33,882 nt of DNA. Origin: Acidobacteriota bacterium (lineage in GTDB: Bacteria; Acidobacteriota; Vicinamibacteria; Vicinamibacterales; UBA2999). The DNA lies in the NCBI GenBank assembly GCA_013140775.1, contig JABFSA010000104.1, forward strand, positions 1 to 33,882, given 5' to 3'. The notes beneath the pieces are model-generated. The model searched no databases, had not been told where the DNA came from, and saw nothing but the letters and a program-made list of their open reading frames with translations. Positions 1-8,251 of the stretch are shown in pieces; position 1 is the stretch's first letter, and every line of letters starts with the position of its first letter. Position numbers and translations under genes: made by a program.

Positions 1-35
1 CTTGAAGGCCCGAAGCCAAAAGACCAGAGCTTGAT

Positions 36-61
36 GGCGGGTCCGCTACGCGGAACCCGCC
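36..61. repeat. REP-like hairpin
   Basis: This is a 26-base imperfect palindrome. The left arm GGCGGGT-CCGC (36-46) pairs with the right arm GCGG-A-ACCCGCC (50-61), with one bulged A at 54 and a three-base loop TAC. It lies downstream of the 3' end of the minus-strand tRNA. There is no T-run, so it is better read as a REP/palindromic intergenic element than as an intrinsic terminator. Only one copy is visible in the window. Confidence 0.5.
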
Positions 62-70
62 CTACGTGCC

Positions 71-105
71 TAGAGTCTAGAGCCTAGAGCCTAAAGTCTA
101 AGAAG
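71..105. repeat. heptanucleotide tandem repeat, five units
   Basis: Five consecutive 7-base units are seen: TAGAGTC, TAGAGCC, TAGAGCC, TAAAGTC and TAAGAAG. The last is degenerate. The array ends exactly one base before the CCA end of the tRNA on the minus strand. It is a short tandem repeat in the spacer between the REP-like hairpin and the tRNA gene. Its role is unknown. Confidence 0.7.
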
Positions 106-181
106 TGGTGCCGAGGGACGGAATTGAACCGCCGACACCGTGATTTTCAGTCACTTGCTCTACCAACTGAGCTACCTCGGC
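106..181 (-). tRNA. tRNA-Phe (GAA anticodon)
   Basis: The minus strand folds as a complete 76-nt cloverleaf with a genome-encoded CCA (106-108). The acceptor stem is GCCGAGG/CCTCGGC, the D-arm is GCTC/GAGC, and the T-loop is TTCAATT with a five-pair T-stem. The anticodon loop is CTGAAAA, giving anticodon GAA, which reads UUU and UUC (phenylalanine). The first anticodon-stem pair is an A-G mismatch; the other four pair. The 5' leader can pair with the mature 5' end (inverted repeat 179-194). Confidence 0.97.
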
Positions 182-373
182 ACACGGGTGTGCCAATCGG
201 GAACGGCCCGATTGACGAGACGGTCGCACTAAGGGGCTTCGGGTATCACTTCTGACACCCGCCTACCGGGAATCCTGTCGGACCTGGGAGGATGCGGCGT
301 TTCGCGTGCTTGTCGATGATACGCTACTGCCTACCGTCCGCGAAAGATCAGCAGTATCCAGCCAGGAGCGCCC

Positions 374-1441
374 GTGATTCGTATCGCCCCCCTTTTGGTC
401 GTCCTCACGTTGGCGGCCTGTTCCCGAAACACCCCGGCGGCCGCGACCAGCCAGGAAACCGCTGCTGCGACTCCTGCCTCGACCCAGGCCACATCTGCCG
501 CACCAGCCACGCCGGCAGCGCCCACAGATGCGCCACCCGCGGCCGCACCGGTACCGGCACAACTGCCAGAGGTGGTCGCCCGCGTCAACGGTGAAGCCAT
601 CAGCAAGGCCGAGTTGGAAGCGGCGGTGGGTGAACTCGTGGCACGAGCCGGCAGGCCGCTGCCGCCGGAGCAGCGCGACAGTGTGTTCAGAGGGGTGCTC
701 GACGATTTGATTGGTCTTCGGCTGCTCAAGAGCGAGGGTGCCGCGCGGAAGATCGTGGTACCAGAGGCCGAGATCGACGCACGTATCGCAGGGCTGAAAT
801 CCCAGTTCCCATCCGAGGCCGCGTTCACGCAGATGCTTACCGCTCGCGGGATGACGCTCGCGAAGCTCCGGTCCGAGGCGCGGGACAGCATGCAGGTCGA
901 TACCCTGCTTCGATCGCAACTCAAAGACGCGACCATCACACCGGAACAGGTCACGGCCTTCTATAACGAGAATCCCAGCGACTTCCAGCAAGGCGAACGT
1001 GTGCGTGCGAGCCATATCCTCATTGGGGTTCCTGAGGGTGCAGACCCTGCGACGAAACAGCTCGCCTTCGCGAAAGCTGCCGAGGTCCTGGGTCAGGTCA
1101 AGGCCGGCGGTGACTTCGCCGCGCTCGCAAAGCAGCACTCCAGTGATCCGGGAAGCGCTCCGGCAGGCGGCGACCTCGGTTTCTTCGAGCGCGGACAGAT
1201 GGTCGGCCCGTTCGAGCAGGCGGCCTTCTCTCTCGCGCCCTCGCAGACGAGCGAGATCGTCGAATCGCCATTCGGGTACCACATCATCAAGGTGGCGGAA
1301 AAGCAGGCGGCCCGCACGGTGCCGATCGCCGAGGTCCGAGCCCAGATTCAGGAATTTCTTCAGAGCCAGAGTCGCCAGCAGCAGGCGCAGGCCTTCGTGC
1401 AGTCGCTTCGCGCCAAGGGGAAGATCGAAGTCCTCATCTGA
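374..1441 (+). CDS. SurA/PpiC-type peptidyl-prolyl isomerase lipoprotein
   Basis: A 355-residue exported chaperone/isomerase predicted to catalyse cis-trans isomerisation of X-Pro bonds in periplasmic or outer-membrane client proteins. It starts at GTG 374, about 5 nt after an AGGAG ribosome-binding site (364-368). The N-terminus is a lipoprotein signal with lipobox LAAC (Cys16), followed by a low-complexity Ala/Pro/Thr linker of about 45 residues. A SurA-like N-terminal helical domain begins with [16 protein letters not shown] parvulin domain follows at roughly residues 207-310 ([31 protein letters not shown]). The C-terminal helix is Gln-rich. The order signal, SurA_N, PpiC is usual for PrsA/SurA-like proteins. 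The S4 gene follows 6 bp downstream, so the two are probably co-transcribed. The family is sure; the client proteins are unknown. Confidence 0.92.
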   Translation: MIRIAPLLVVLTLAACSRNTPAAATSQETAAATPASTQATSAAPATPAAPTDAPPAAAPVPAQLPEVVARVNGEAISKAELEAAVGELVARAGRPLPPEQRDSVFRGVLDDLIGLRLLKSEGAARKIVVPEAEIDARIAGLKSQFPSEAAFTQMLTARGMTLAKLRSEARDSMQVDTLLRSQLKDATITPEQVTAFYNENPSDFQQGERVRASHILIGVPEGADPATKQLAFAKAAEVLGQVKAGGDFAALAKQHSSDPGSAPAGGDLGFFERGQMVGPFEQAAFSLAPSQTSEIVESPFGYHIIKVAEKQAARTVPIAEVRAQIQEFLQSQSRQQQAQAFVQSLRAKGKIEVLI

Positions 1442-1447
1442 GCCGTC

Positions 1448-1834
1448 GTGAACGACCCGGTTCGCCTCGACCTCTGGCTAGACGTCGCCTGCCTCTTCAA
1501 GACGCGCTCGGAAGCCAAGCGCGCCTGCGAGGCGGGTCGAGTGTCTGTCAACGATCAGACCGCCAAGCCCAACCGCCAGGTTCGCGAGGGCGATCGCATT
1601 CGCATCGGCCGGCCCTTCGGCCGTCACCAGGACATCATCGTTCGCATCGTCATCGAGCAGCACATCAAGAAGGCGGAAGCGAAAGTGCTGTTTGACGACG
1701 TGACGCCGAAGCCCACGCCGGAAGAGCTGGAGATGCGTCGCATCGAACGTCAATACCGAGCGTCTGCCCGTGCCGCAGGTGCGCCCGATCGAAACCAGCG
1801 ACGGGAGCTCCGGCGTCTTAAGGAGCGGCGCTAA
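1448..1834 (+). CDS. S4-domain RNA-binding protein, Hsp15-like
   Basis: A 128-residue protein with GTG start, 6 bp after the PpiC lipoprotein gene. An S4 RNA-binding domain occupies about residues 5-65 (RLDLWLDVACLFKTRSEAKRACEAGRVSVN). A basic, helical C-terminal tail rich in Arg follows. Length and layout match Hsp15 (HslR; 133 residues in E. coli), which binds free 50S subunits carrying nascent chains after stalled translation. The conserved start of S4 (LDxWLxxAxxFKTRSxA) is clear. A ribosome-recycling or heat-shock role is inferred from the family only. Neighbouring genes give no further hint beyond protein quality control. Confidence 0.85.
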   Translation: MNDPVRLDLWLDVACLFKTRSEAKRACEAGRVSVNDQTAKPNRQVREGDRIRIGRPFGRHQDIIVRIVIEQHIKKAEAKVLFDDVTPKPTPEELEMRRIERQYRASARAAGAPDRNQRRELRRLKERR

Positions 1835-1846
1835 CGGCGCCGGCCC

Positions 1847-2836
1847 ATGCCCAGGAATCAGGAAGTCATCCGTCAGTGGAGAGTGCTCCACGCGCTCGAG
1901 TCGTCCCGGCATGGCGCCACCATCGCCGCGATGTCCGACGAGCTCGGCGTGACGACCCGCACCATTCGTCGCGACCTGGCCGCGCTGCAGGAGGCCGGCT
2001 TCCCTCTGTTCGATGAGCACGACGACGAGGGGCGAGTCCGATGGCGTCTGGATGGCCAACTGCTGAAAGGTCTCGAAGCAGGTTTCACCCTGCCCGAGTT
2101 GTGCGCGCTCTACCTGAGCCGGAACCTGCTCGAGGCTGTGGGCGCGATGTCGTTTCAGCGCGACCTGACCCTGGCGTTTGCCCGGATGGAGAAGCTGCTG
2201 TCTCCCCGCATGCGCCAGTTCCTCGACCGCCTCCCCGGCGTGCTGACGGCCAAGCCGGGACCGCGGGCGACGACACGCGCCGCCTCCGGCGACATTGTGG
2301 GAAAGCTTCTCGAGGCGACGCTGCACTACCGCGTGGCCACGATGCAGTATCACTCCGTATCGAGTGGCGTCGAGCGTGAGTACCTGATCCACCCCTATCG
2401 ACTGACGTTTGCGCAGGGCGGGTTGTATCTCCTCGCGTACGTGCCTGCGTACAAGGATATTCGGACGTTCGCCACTGACCGTATCAAAGCGGTGTCGCTG
2501 GAGAAACAGACGTTCGAGCCCAAGGAGCGGATCGCGGACGAAGCCTTCGCCAACTCGCTCGGTGTCAACACCGGACCCGCTGCGAAGGTAGAGATCGAGT
2601 TCGACGCCCGTGTGGCGCCCTACGTTGGGGCCCGCGTCTGGCATCCGTCGCAGCAGGTGCGCGACGGTGCGGGCGGAGCGCTCGTCCTTTCCATGAACGT
2701 GTGTCACGATTGGGCGCTTCGCAGCTGGATCCTGAGCTGGGGGCCCTTTGCGCGTGTGCGCGCGCCTCGCGCCCTCGCGTCCGAACTGCAGAAGGATCTG
2801 CAGGCGTCTCTCGACCACTACTCCCAAGGTGAATGA
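1847..2836 (+). CDS. WYL-domain transcriptional regulator with HTH
   Basis: A 329-residue cytoplasmic regulator. Residues ~5-60 form a DeoR/HTH_11 winged helix (IAAMSDELGVTTRTIRRDLAALQEAGFPL). After a helical middle comes a WYL domain at ~150-225 (REYLIHPYRLTFAQGGLYLLAYVPAYKDIRTFATDRIKAV) and then a C-terminal WCX-type extension. WYL domains sense ligands such as nucleic acids or nucleotides and control DNA-damage, defence or metabolic genes. The target here is unknown. It starts at ATG 1847, 12 bp after the S4 gene. Its TGA overlaps the ATG of the next gene (ATGA, 2833-2836), which indicates translational coupling to the UPF0182 protein. Confidence 0.9.
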   Translation: MPRNQEVIRQWRVLHALESSRHGATIAAMSDELGVTTRTIRRDLAALQEAGFPLFDEHDDEGRVRWRLDGQLLKGLEAGFTLPELCALYLSRNLLEAVGAMSFQRDLTLAFARMEKLLSPRMRQFLDRLPGVLTAKPGPRATTRAASGDIVGKLLEATLHYRVATMQYHSVSSGVEREYLIHPYRLTFAQGGLYLLAYVPAYKDIRTFATDRIKAVSLEKQTFEPKERIADEAFANSLGVNTGPAAKVEIEFDARVAPYVGARVWHPSQQVRDGAGGALVLSMNVCHDWALRSWILSWGPFARVRAPRALASELQKDLQASLDHYSQGE

Positions 2837-5571
2837 TGCCGCAGCGCCCAGCACGTTTTGCCGTCCTTGCCGCCCTCGCCGGAATCTTTTTCGCGGGGCC
2901 GTCGCTCGTGCGCTACTACACAGACTGGCTGTGGTTCGGCGAGGCGGGCTACCAGCAGGTCTTCCTGACCATGCTCCGTGCGCAGGGGGCCTTGTTCGCG
3001 TTGACGTTTGTGACGGCGGTCGTGTGGCTGACGCTGAATCTGCGTTCGGCGCTCGCGACCGTTGGTGATCTGCAGCCAGTCTTCACCACACGCGAAGGCA
3101 TTCAGGTGCCCCTGCCCGGCCGTCAGCAGCTTCGAACGCTGGCATCCGCGGCGGCGGTCATCCTGTCACTTCTGATCGCACTGTTTGCGTCATCGCAATG
3201 GGAGACGTGGCTCGTGTGGCGCAACGCGGGGCCGTTCGGCCAGGTGGATCCGATCCTTGGACGTGACGCCAGCTTCTATGTCTTCTCACTGCCCTTCCTG
3301 CAGTTCGTGCGTGGGATCGGACAGGGTCTGGTGTTGCTGACCGGCGTTGCGGTTGGCGCGATCTATTTCATGTCGGGCAGCCTCACCTCCCGCTTCGGGG
3401 CAATGCCCTTCATGACGCCGGGCGCCCGGCGTCATCTGTCATTTCTGGTTGCGCTGTTCCTGTTGTTTCTGGCGTGTGGGGCCTGGCTCAGCCAGGCGGA
3501 ACGGCTGGTGCAACCGTCCGGCGTGATCTACGGGCCTGGATACTCGGACGTCAATGGCCGTATGCCCGCGGCGCTCATTCTCGTTATCGTGTGCATCATT
3601 GGCAGCGCCCTCGCTGTGCTCCAGGCGCTGACGCCACGCAACTGGCCGATCCCTGCGGCCGCGGCGCTCTACCTGATCACGGCCGTTGGTGGCGAGGGCT
3701 ACAGCACGCTGCTCCAGCGGTTTGTCGTGACGCCCAACGAACAGACGCGCGAGTCTCCGTTCATTCAGCACAACATCGACGCCACGCGCCGCGCATTCGG
3801 TCTCGACAAGGTCGAGGCGCAGGAGCTGACCGGCGATGCCCTGCTGACGCGCGCGGATATCGAGCGCAATGTCGCCACTACCGAGAACGTGCGCCTCTGG
3901 GACCATCAGCCGCTCCTCGATACGTTCGGGCAGCTGCAGGTCATCCGCACGTACTACGACTTCGTCTCGGTAGACAACGATCGATATCGAATTGACGGCA
4001 AGCTGCGGCAGATCATGTTGTCGCCGCGCGAGCTCGACACCACGAACCTGCCGAGCCGGACGTGGATCAACGATCGCCTGACCTACACGCACGGCTACGG
4101 ACTGACGCTCGGTCCTGTCAACCAGGTCACGAGCGAGGGTCTGCCGGTGCTCTATGTTGGCAACCTTCCGCTCGAGACATCGCCGGATCTCCCTATTGAC
4201 GAGCCGAGCCTGTACTTCGGCGAGATGCTCAACGACTACGTGATCGTGCGCACGGCCACCCGGGAGTTCCATTACCCCCGCAGCGAAGGCGACGTCTACT
4301 CCCGCTACGACGGGCGTGGCGGCCTGCCAATCGGGTCCTTCTGGCAGAAGCTCATGTTTGCGCTCCGCTTCGGGGCGTACGAGATGCTGCTGAGCACCGA
4401 GCTTGGCGACGAGAGTCGCATCCTGTTCCTGAGAAACATCCGTGAACGTGTGCAGAAACTTGCGCCGTTCCTTGCCTTTGATCGCGATCCGTATCTCGTG
4501 GTGGCCGATGGCCGTCTGTTCTGGATGTACGACGCGTACACCACCAGCAACCGGTATCCGTACTCGACCCCGAGCGGCGGTCTGAACTACATCCGCAATT
4601 CCGTAAAGGTCGTCATCGACGCGTATCACGGCACGACGACCTTTTATATGGCGGATGCCGTGGATCCGATTGCGGCCGCCTATGCCCGCATCTTTCCTGG
4701 AATGTTCGTGCCGCTCGATGAGATGCCCGCATCCCTTCGCGCGCATGTGCGATATCCGGAAGACATCTTTGCCATCCAGTCGTCGGTCTATGCCACGTAT
4801 CACATGACCGAGCCGGCGGTCTTCTACAACCGTGAAGATCAGTGGGAAGTGCCGATCATCGACGACACGGGCGAGACGGGTGCAATGCAGCCCTACTACA
4901 CCATCATGCAGCTCCCGGGCGAATCCGAGCCCGAGTTCATCCAGATGCTGCCGTTCACGCCTCGGAGCCGCGATAACCTCGCCGCATGGCTGGCCGCGCG
5001 CAGCGACGGTGAGCACTACGGCACCTTGCGTGCCTTTCAGTTTCCAAAGCAGAAGGTCATCTTCGGACCGCGGCAGGTGGTGGCCCGCATCAGCCAGGAC
5101 CAGACGATTGCCCCGCAGATCACGCTGTGGAATCAACAGGGATCGCAGGTTATCTGGGGCACGCTGATGGTGATCCCGATTGAGGAGTCGCTGATCTACG
5201 TGCGTCCGCTGTACCTGCGCGCGTCGGGCGGACGCATTCCCGAGCTCACCCGCGTCATCGTGGCCTACCAGAATCAGATCGTGATGGAGGAAACGCTCGA
5301 CGCAGCGCTCGCGCGAATCTTTGGAGGCACCGCTACCCCGCCCGCGCCGAGCTCATCGATTACTCGCTCGCCGGGGGCGGGAGGCGCGCCGCCGACCGCT
5401 CCTGCAAACGCCGCGGTACCTGCCGCTGCTCCCGCGCCGTTGCCGGGTCTCGCGGGTCAGGCGCGGATGCACTACGAGCGGGCGATTGAGGCGCAGCGAT
5501 CCGGCGACTGGGCGAAGTACGGTGAGGAGTTGCGCCTCCTGGGCGAGATCCTCGCGCAGATGCAGCAGTAG
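2833..5571 (+). CDS. UPF0182 family integral membrane protein
   Basis: A 912-residue membrane protein of the UPF0182/COG1615 family, whose biochemical function is not established. The N-terminal third (to about residue 310) carries around seven hydrophobic segments, beginning at FAVLAALAGIFFAGPSLVRYY. The family mark YYTDWLWFGE...YQQVF follows the first of these. A large soluble region (about 330-850) contains conserved stretches such as NIDATRRAFGLD and GLNYIRNSVKVVIDAYHG. A Pro/Ala-rich linker and a short helical tail (LAGQARMHYERAIEAQRSGDWAKYGEELRLLGE) end the protein. Length and layout match the family. It is translationally coupled to the upstream WYL regulator. Confidence 0.93.
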   Translation: MMPQRPARFAVLAALAGIFFAGPSLVRYYTDWLWFGEAGYQQVFLTMLRAQGALFALTFVTAVVWLTLNLRSALATVGDLQPVFTTREGIQVPLPGRQQLRTLASAAAVILSLLIALFASSQWETWLVWRNAGPFGQVDPILGRDASFYVFSLPFLQFVRGIGQGLVLLTGVAVGAIYFMSGSLTSRFGAMPFMTPGARRHLSFLVALFLLFLACGAWLSQAERLVQPSGVIYGPGYSDVNGRMPAALILVIVCIIGSALAVLQALTPRNWPIPAAAALYLITAVGGEGYSTLLQRFVVTPNEQTRESPFIQHNIDATRRAFGLDKVEAQELTGDALLTRADIERNVATTENVRLWDHQPLLDTFGQLQVIRTYYDFVSVDNDRYRIDGKLRQIMLSPRELDTTNLPSRTWINDRLTYTHGYGLTLGPVNQVTSEGLPVLYVGNLPLETSPDLPIDEPSLYFGEMLNDYVIVRTATREFHYPRSEGDVYSRYDGRGGLPIGSFWQKLMFALRFGAYEMLLSTELGDESRILFLRNIRERVQKLAPFLAFDRDPYLVVADGRLFWMYDAYTTSNRYPYSTPSGGLNYIRNSVKVVIDAYHGTTTFYMADAVDPIAAAYARIFPGMFVPLDEMPASLRAHVRYPEDIFAIQSSVYATYHMTEPAVFYNREDQWEVPIIDDTGETGAMQPYYTIMQLPGESEPEFIQMLPFTPRSRDNLAAWLAARSDGEHYGTLRAFQFPKQKVIFGPRQVVARISQDQTIAPQITLWNQQGSQVIWGTLMVIPIEESLIYVRPLYLRASGGRIPELTRVIVAYQNQIVMEETLDAALARIFGGTATPPAPSSSITRSPGAGGAPPTAPANAAVPAAAPAPLPGLAGQARMHYERAIEAQRSGDWAKYGEELRLLGEILAQMQQ

Positions 5572-5598
5572 TCCTGGTCCTTTTCTTTAGACGCTCTG

Positions 5599-6402
5599 TT
5601 GCGCCTCAAACTGACGATTGAGTATGCGGGTACCCGCTACAGCGGGTGGCAGATCCAGAAGAACGCGCGAACAGTTCAAGGCGAAATCGATCGCGCGATT
5701 CGTGAGGTCACCGGGGTGAACTGGTTCGAGCTGTATGGCTCAGGGCGGACTGACGCCGGGGTCCACGCGCTCGCGCAGGTCGCCCACCTCGATATCGACA
5801 GCACGATTCGCCCCGAGCAGTTGAGGCGGCAGATTAACGACGCTCTGCCCTCCGACATCAACATCCTTCGCGCCGATCCGGTGCGTCACAAGTTCCACGC
5901 CCGGCATGACGCCGTCGCTCGAAGCTACATCTACCAGATCGCACGTCGCCGTACGGCGTTTGGCAAGGCACTCGTGTGGTGGGTCAAAGACGACCTGGAC
6001 GCAGACGTCATGCGGCAGGTTGCCGCTGGCTTTGTCGGGATGCACGACTTCCGCACGTTCTCGGATGACGACCCGGAGGAGAAGTCAACGCAGGTGCTGG
6101 TTGAAGCGTTCGACGTACACGAGGACGGAGACCTACTGCTCGTGCACATCGAGGGTTCCCACTTCCTGTGGAAGATGGTTCGTCGCCTCGTCGGCGTGCT
6201 CGTGGAAGCCGGACGTGGGGCGCTGACGGTCGAGGCAGCGGTGGGATTGCTGGCTGAGGACTCCCCTCTCCCGGCTCGCGTCACGGCGCCCGCGTCGGGA
6301 CTCTTCCTGGAGCGGGTGTACTACCCCGGGGATCCCCGCGACCAGCCGGTGCAGGCGGCGGTGGTCCTTCCCCGGTTTTCGGGAAGGCCGGCGGGCGGTT
6401 AG
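5599..6402 (+). CDS. truA: tRNA pseudouridine(38-40) synthase TruA
   Basis: A 267-residue enzyme that isomerises uridine to pseudouridine at positions 38-40 in the anticodon arm of tRNAs. The N-terminus is typical (MRLKLTIEYAGTRYSGWQ), which supports the TTG start at 5599. The catalytic aspartate is Asp52 in GSGRTDAGVHA. Further family motifs are FHARHDAVARSYIYQI, FVGMHDFRTF and GSHFLWKMVRRLVGVLVEAG. Length is normal for the family. It lies 27 bp downstream of the UPF0182 gene and is probably at the end of that run. A 7-bp hairpin (CCTTCCC/GGGAAGG, 6366-6387) lies within its last codons, without a T-run. Confidence 0.97.
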   Translation: MRLKLTIEYAGTRYSGWQIQKNARTVQGEIDRAIREVTGVNWFELYGSGRTDAGVHALAQVAHLDIDSTIRPEQLRRQINDALPSDINILRADPVRHKFHARHDAVARSYIYQIARRRTAFGKALVWWVKDDLDADVMRQVAAGFVGMHDFRTFSDDDPEEKSTQVLVEAFDVHEDGDLLLVHIEGSHFLWKMVRRLVGVLVEAGRGALTVEAAVGLLAEDSPLPARVTAPASGLFLERVYYPGDPRDQPVQAAVVLPRFSGRPAGG

Positions 6403-6422
6403 CGACGTCAAACACTCGTGAC

Positions 6423-6452
6423 TTTACGGCCATCGATGGCCTCGGGTAAGAT
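6423..6452 (+). promoter_or_regulatory. possible promoter with palindromic spacer
   Basis: A weak sigma70-like pair is visible: TTTACG (6423-6428) and TAAGAT (6447-6452), spaced by 18 bp. The spacer contains a perfect 14-bp palindrome GGCCATCGATGGCC (6428-6441). It precedes the lectin-like gene by about 70 bp. Each box matches the consensus in four of six positions, so this is tentative. Confidence 0.3.
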
Positions 6453-6521
6453 GCCCTTCACGGTTTGGCACGCTTACCTGCACTTCAAACGTTTTCCACA
6501 CACCCGCGGAGAAGACTTTCT

Positions 6522-7205
6522 ATGAAGTATTTGCGACCGGCTCTTGCAGCATTGGCGCTCTCGATTTCCCTCGGTTCGTACATCGTGGTGGCACAGCAGC
6601 CACAGGCACCGCCCCCACCGATGAGCTTCTTCGTAACGAGCGTTTCGAAAGGCACGGGCGCCAACTACGGCGGGCTCGCCGGAGCTGATGCTCACTGCCA
6701 GATGCTGGCCCAGGCGGCTGGCCGCGGGAACGTCAAGTGGGTTGCGTACCTGAGCACCCAGGGTGCCGGCGCGGTGAATGCCCGCGACCGCATCGGCAAT
6801 GGCCCCTGGTACAACTCACGCGGCGGCATGATTGCGGCCAACCAGGCTGAGCTCCACGGCGACACGATTGATCTCGCCAGGCTCGGCAACCGCATCAACA
6901 AACAGAACGCCCGCGACGAAAAGGGAAATCTCATCAATGGCGTGGGCGACATGCCCAACCAGCACGACGTCCTGACCGGATCGACGCCGGACGGACGGGC
7001 GTACACGGATGGGATGGACCACACCTGCAACAACTACACGAGCGCCGCCGATGGGATGGGCTCGGTTCAGCTCGGCCACTCCGACAAGACGGGCGGCCCC
7101 AACGGTTCGTGGAACTCGGTCCACGCCAGCCGTGGCTGCAGCCAGCCGAATCTGATTTCCACCGGAGGCAACGGCTATCTCTACTGCTTTGCTCCGGGCA
7201 ACTAG
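6522..7205 (+). CDS. secreted lectin-like protein (DUF1554/endostatin-like fold)
   Basis: A 227-residue exported protein starting at ATG 6522, after a GGAGAAG ribosome-binding site. The longer upstream reading would place the signal peptide internally and is not favoured. A Sec signal (KYLRPALAALALSISLGSYIVVAQ) is followed by a Pro-rich linker. A single domain follows, beginning SFFVTSVSKGTGANYGGLAGADAHCQ and continuing through WVAYLSTQG, RIGNGPWYNSRGGMIAAN and QHDVLTGSTPDGRAY to CSQPNLISTGGNGYLYCFA. The pattern (xFVTSxxxGxxxNxGGLxGADxxCQ and paired cysteines) resembles the C-type-lectin/endostatin-like DUF1554 family of surface proteins. Ligand and role are unknown. It is a single gene bounded by a strong terminator. 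Confidence 0.75.
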   Translation: MKYLRPALAALALSISLGSYIVVAQQPQAPPPPMSFFVTSVSKGTGANYGGLAGADAHCQMLAQAAGRGNVKWVAYLSTQGAGAVNARDRIGNGPWYNSRGGMIAANQAELHGDTIDLARLGNRINKQNARDEKGNLINGVGDMPNQHDVLTGSTPDGRAYTDGMDHTCNNYTSAADGMGSVQLGHSDKTGGPNGSWNSVHASRGCSQPNLISTGGNGYLYCFAPGN

Positions 7206-7237
7206 ACAGCGGCTGTTCCAGTCAGATGTTCTACGAG

Positions 7238-7266
7238 AGGCCCGGGGAAACCCGGGCCTTTTTTCT
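7238..7266 (+). terminator. rho-independent terminator
   Basis: A perfect 9-bp stem AGGCCCGGG / CCCGGGCCT (7238-7246, 7251-7259) with a GAAA tetraloop, followed by a run of T (7259-7264). It lies 33 bp after the stop of the lectin-like gene. Confidence 0.93.
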
Positions 7267-7290
7267 TCATTGAGGCATCCGCCACAGACC

Positions 7291-8202
7291 ATGACCAAAC
7301 GGTTGCTCGCCTTCGCTGCCCTCGCCCTGTGCGCCACGGCGCTCAGGATGACGCCTCTCGCCCAGGCGCAGAGCGCTCCAGCCCCATGGTCCGCAAACCT
7401 TCAGGACATCCGTCGAGCTGCCGGCTTGATCCCCGGGCGGCGTCCTTTGCGGGTGAACTTCCTGAAGTTCGCGGAGAGCCGGCGAACCAAGAATTTTTCC
7501 GTCAAGGGCGCCCCGACCCTTCCGAGCGTCCAGGCGAGGACAGCCTTTCAGGTTGTGTACCCGGACGGTTCGGTCATGGTTGATGCGGGCATGAACCTGG
7601 CGGTTCACAAGTTCTTCGGTCGAGGGACGGAGGAACCCTACTTCCCCGAGGCGACGAAGCAGATCGATCAGGCACTTCAAAAGGCCCGGCTCATCGTCGC
7701 GACCCACGAGCACGGCGATCACGTTGCCGGCGTGATTGCGTCTCCGCTGGCCGGTGAGCTCGCGCCGAAAACGGTACTGACACGGGCGCAGATTCAGACG
7801 TTGATGACCTCGCCCCAGATGCCGGACATCCGCCTCAACGCTGAACAGGCCCGACGGTATGTCGTCGTGGACTACGACACCACGTTTCCGCTCGCACCGG
7901 GCATGGCGCTGCTCAAATCCGCGGGCCATACGCCCGGTTCGCAGATGGTCTATATCGTGCTCGAGTCGGGTCGCGAATACCTGTTGATCGGCGACGCCAC
8001 GTGGCACATGGATGGCGTGCGCGACATGATCGGCAAGGACGCACCGTGGATTACGGAAGATACCGCCGCGGTGCTCGCACAGCTCACGTGGTTGAATGGA
8101 CTGTCACGGACGGAACCGGGGCTTGTCGTTGTGGCAAGCCATGACGACGAACAGCACGCGGCGTTGATACAACGCGGCGTGCTGACGAATCGGCTCGAAT
8201 AA
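7291..8202 (+). CDS. periplasmic metallo-beta-lactamase-fold hydrolase
   Basis: A 303-residue exported MBL-fold hydrolase. It starts at ATG 7291, because the signal peptide (MTKRLLAFAALALCATALRMTPLAQAQ) begins there and the upstream extension runs through the terminator. The zinc-binding HxHxDH motif is His139-Glu-His141-Gly-Asp143-His144. Later ligands are the His in SAGHTPGSQ and the Asp in IGDATWHMDG. These are the usual dinuclear metal residues. The fold is close to lactonase/glyoxalase-like members, but the substrate cannot be read from sequence. The gene stands alone between a strong terminator and a DinB-type gene 49 bp downstream. Confidence 0.88.
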   Translation: MTKRLLAFAALALCATALRMTPLAQAQSAPAPWSANLQDIRRAAGLIPGRRPLRVNFLKFAESRRTKNFSVKGAPTLPSVQARTAFQVVYPDGSVMVDAGMNLAVHKFFGRGTEEPYFPEATKQIDQALQKARLIVATHEHGDHVAGVIASPLAGELAPKTVLTRAQIQTLMTSPQMPDIRLNAEQARRYVVVDYDTTFPLAPGMALLKSAGHTPGSQMVYIVLESGREYLLIGDATWHMDGVRDMIGKDAPWITEDTAAVLAQLTWLNGLSRTEPGLVVVASHDDEQHAALIQRGVLTNRLE

Positions 8203-8251
8203 ATCGCACGACTAGATCGCACGACACATTCAGTTCGCAAAGAGGGGACAC

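Noticed and set aside
194..214. Perfect 8-bp hairpin CAATCGGG/CCCGATTG as a terminator
   Set aside because: There is no T-run, and it lies upstream of the tRNA rather than after a gene. It may be chance or part of the tRNA leader.
263..1282. 339-codon minus-strand frame opposite the PpiC lipoprotein
   Set aside because: It has no motifs, and it opposes a gene with clear lipobox and parvulin domain.
1478..2854. Long open frame on the minus strand opposite the S4 and WYL genes
   Set aside because: It is a shadow of the high-GC plus-strand genes. It shows no domain, no signal and an Arg/His/Gly-rich composition typical of antisense frames.
3439..5136. 565-codon minus-strand frame opposite the UPF0182 gene
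   Set aside because: The plus strand has a full-length conserved family protein. The antisense product has no recognisable motif.
7189..7290. Upstream extension of the MBL-fold hydrolase
   Set aside because: It would read through a strong terminator, and the signal peptide starts at 7291.
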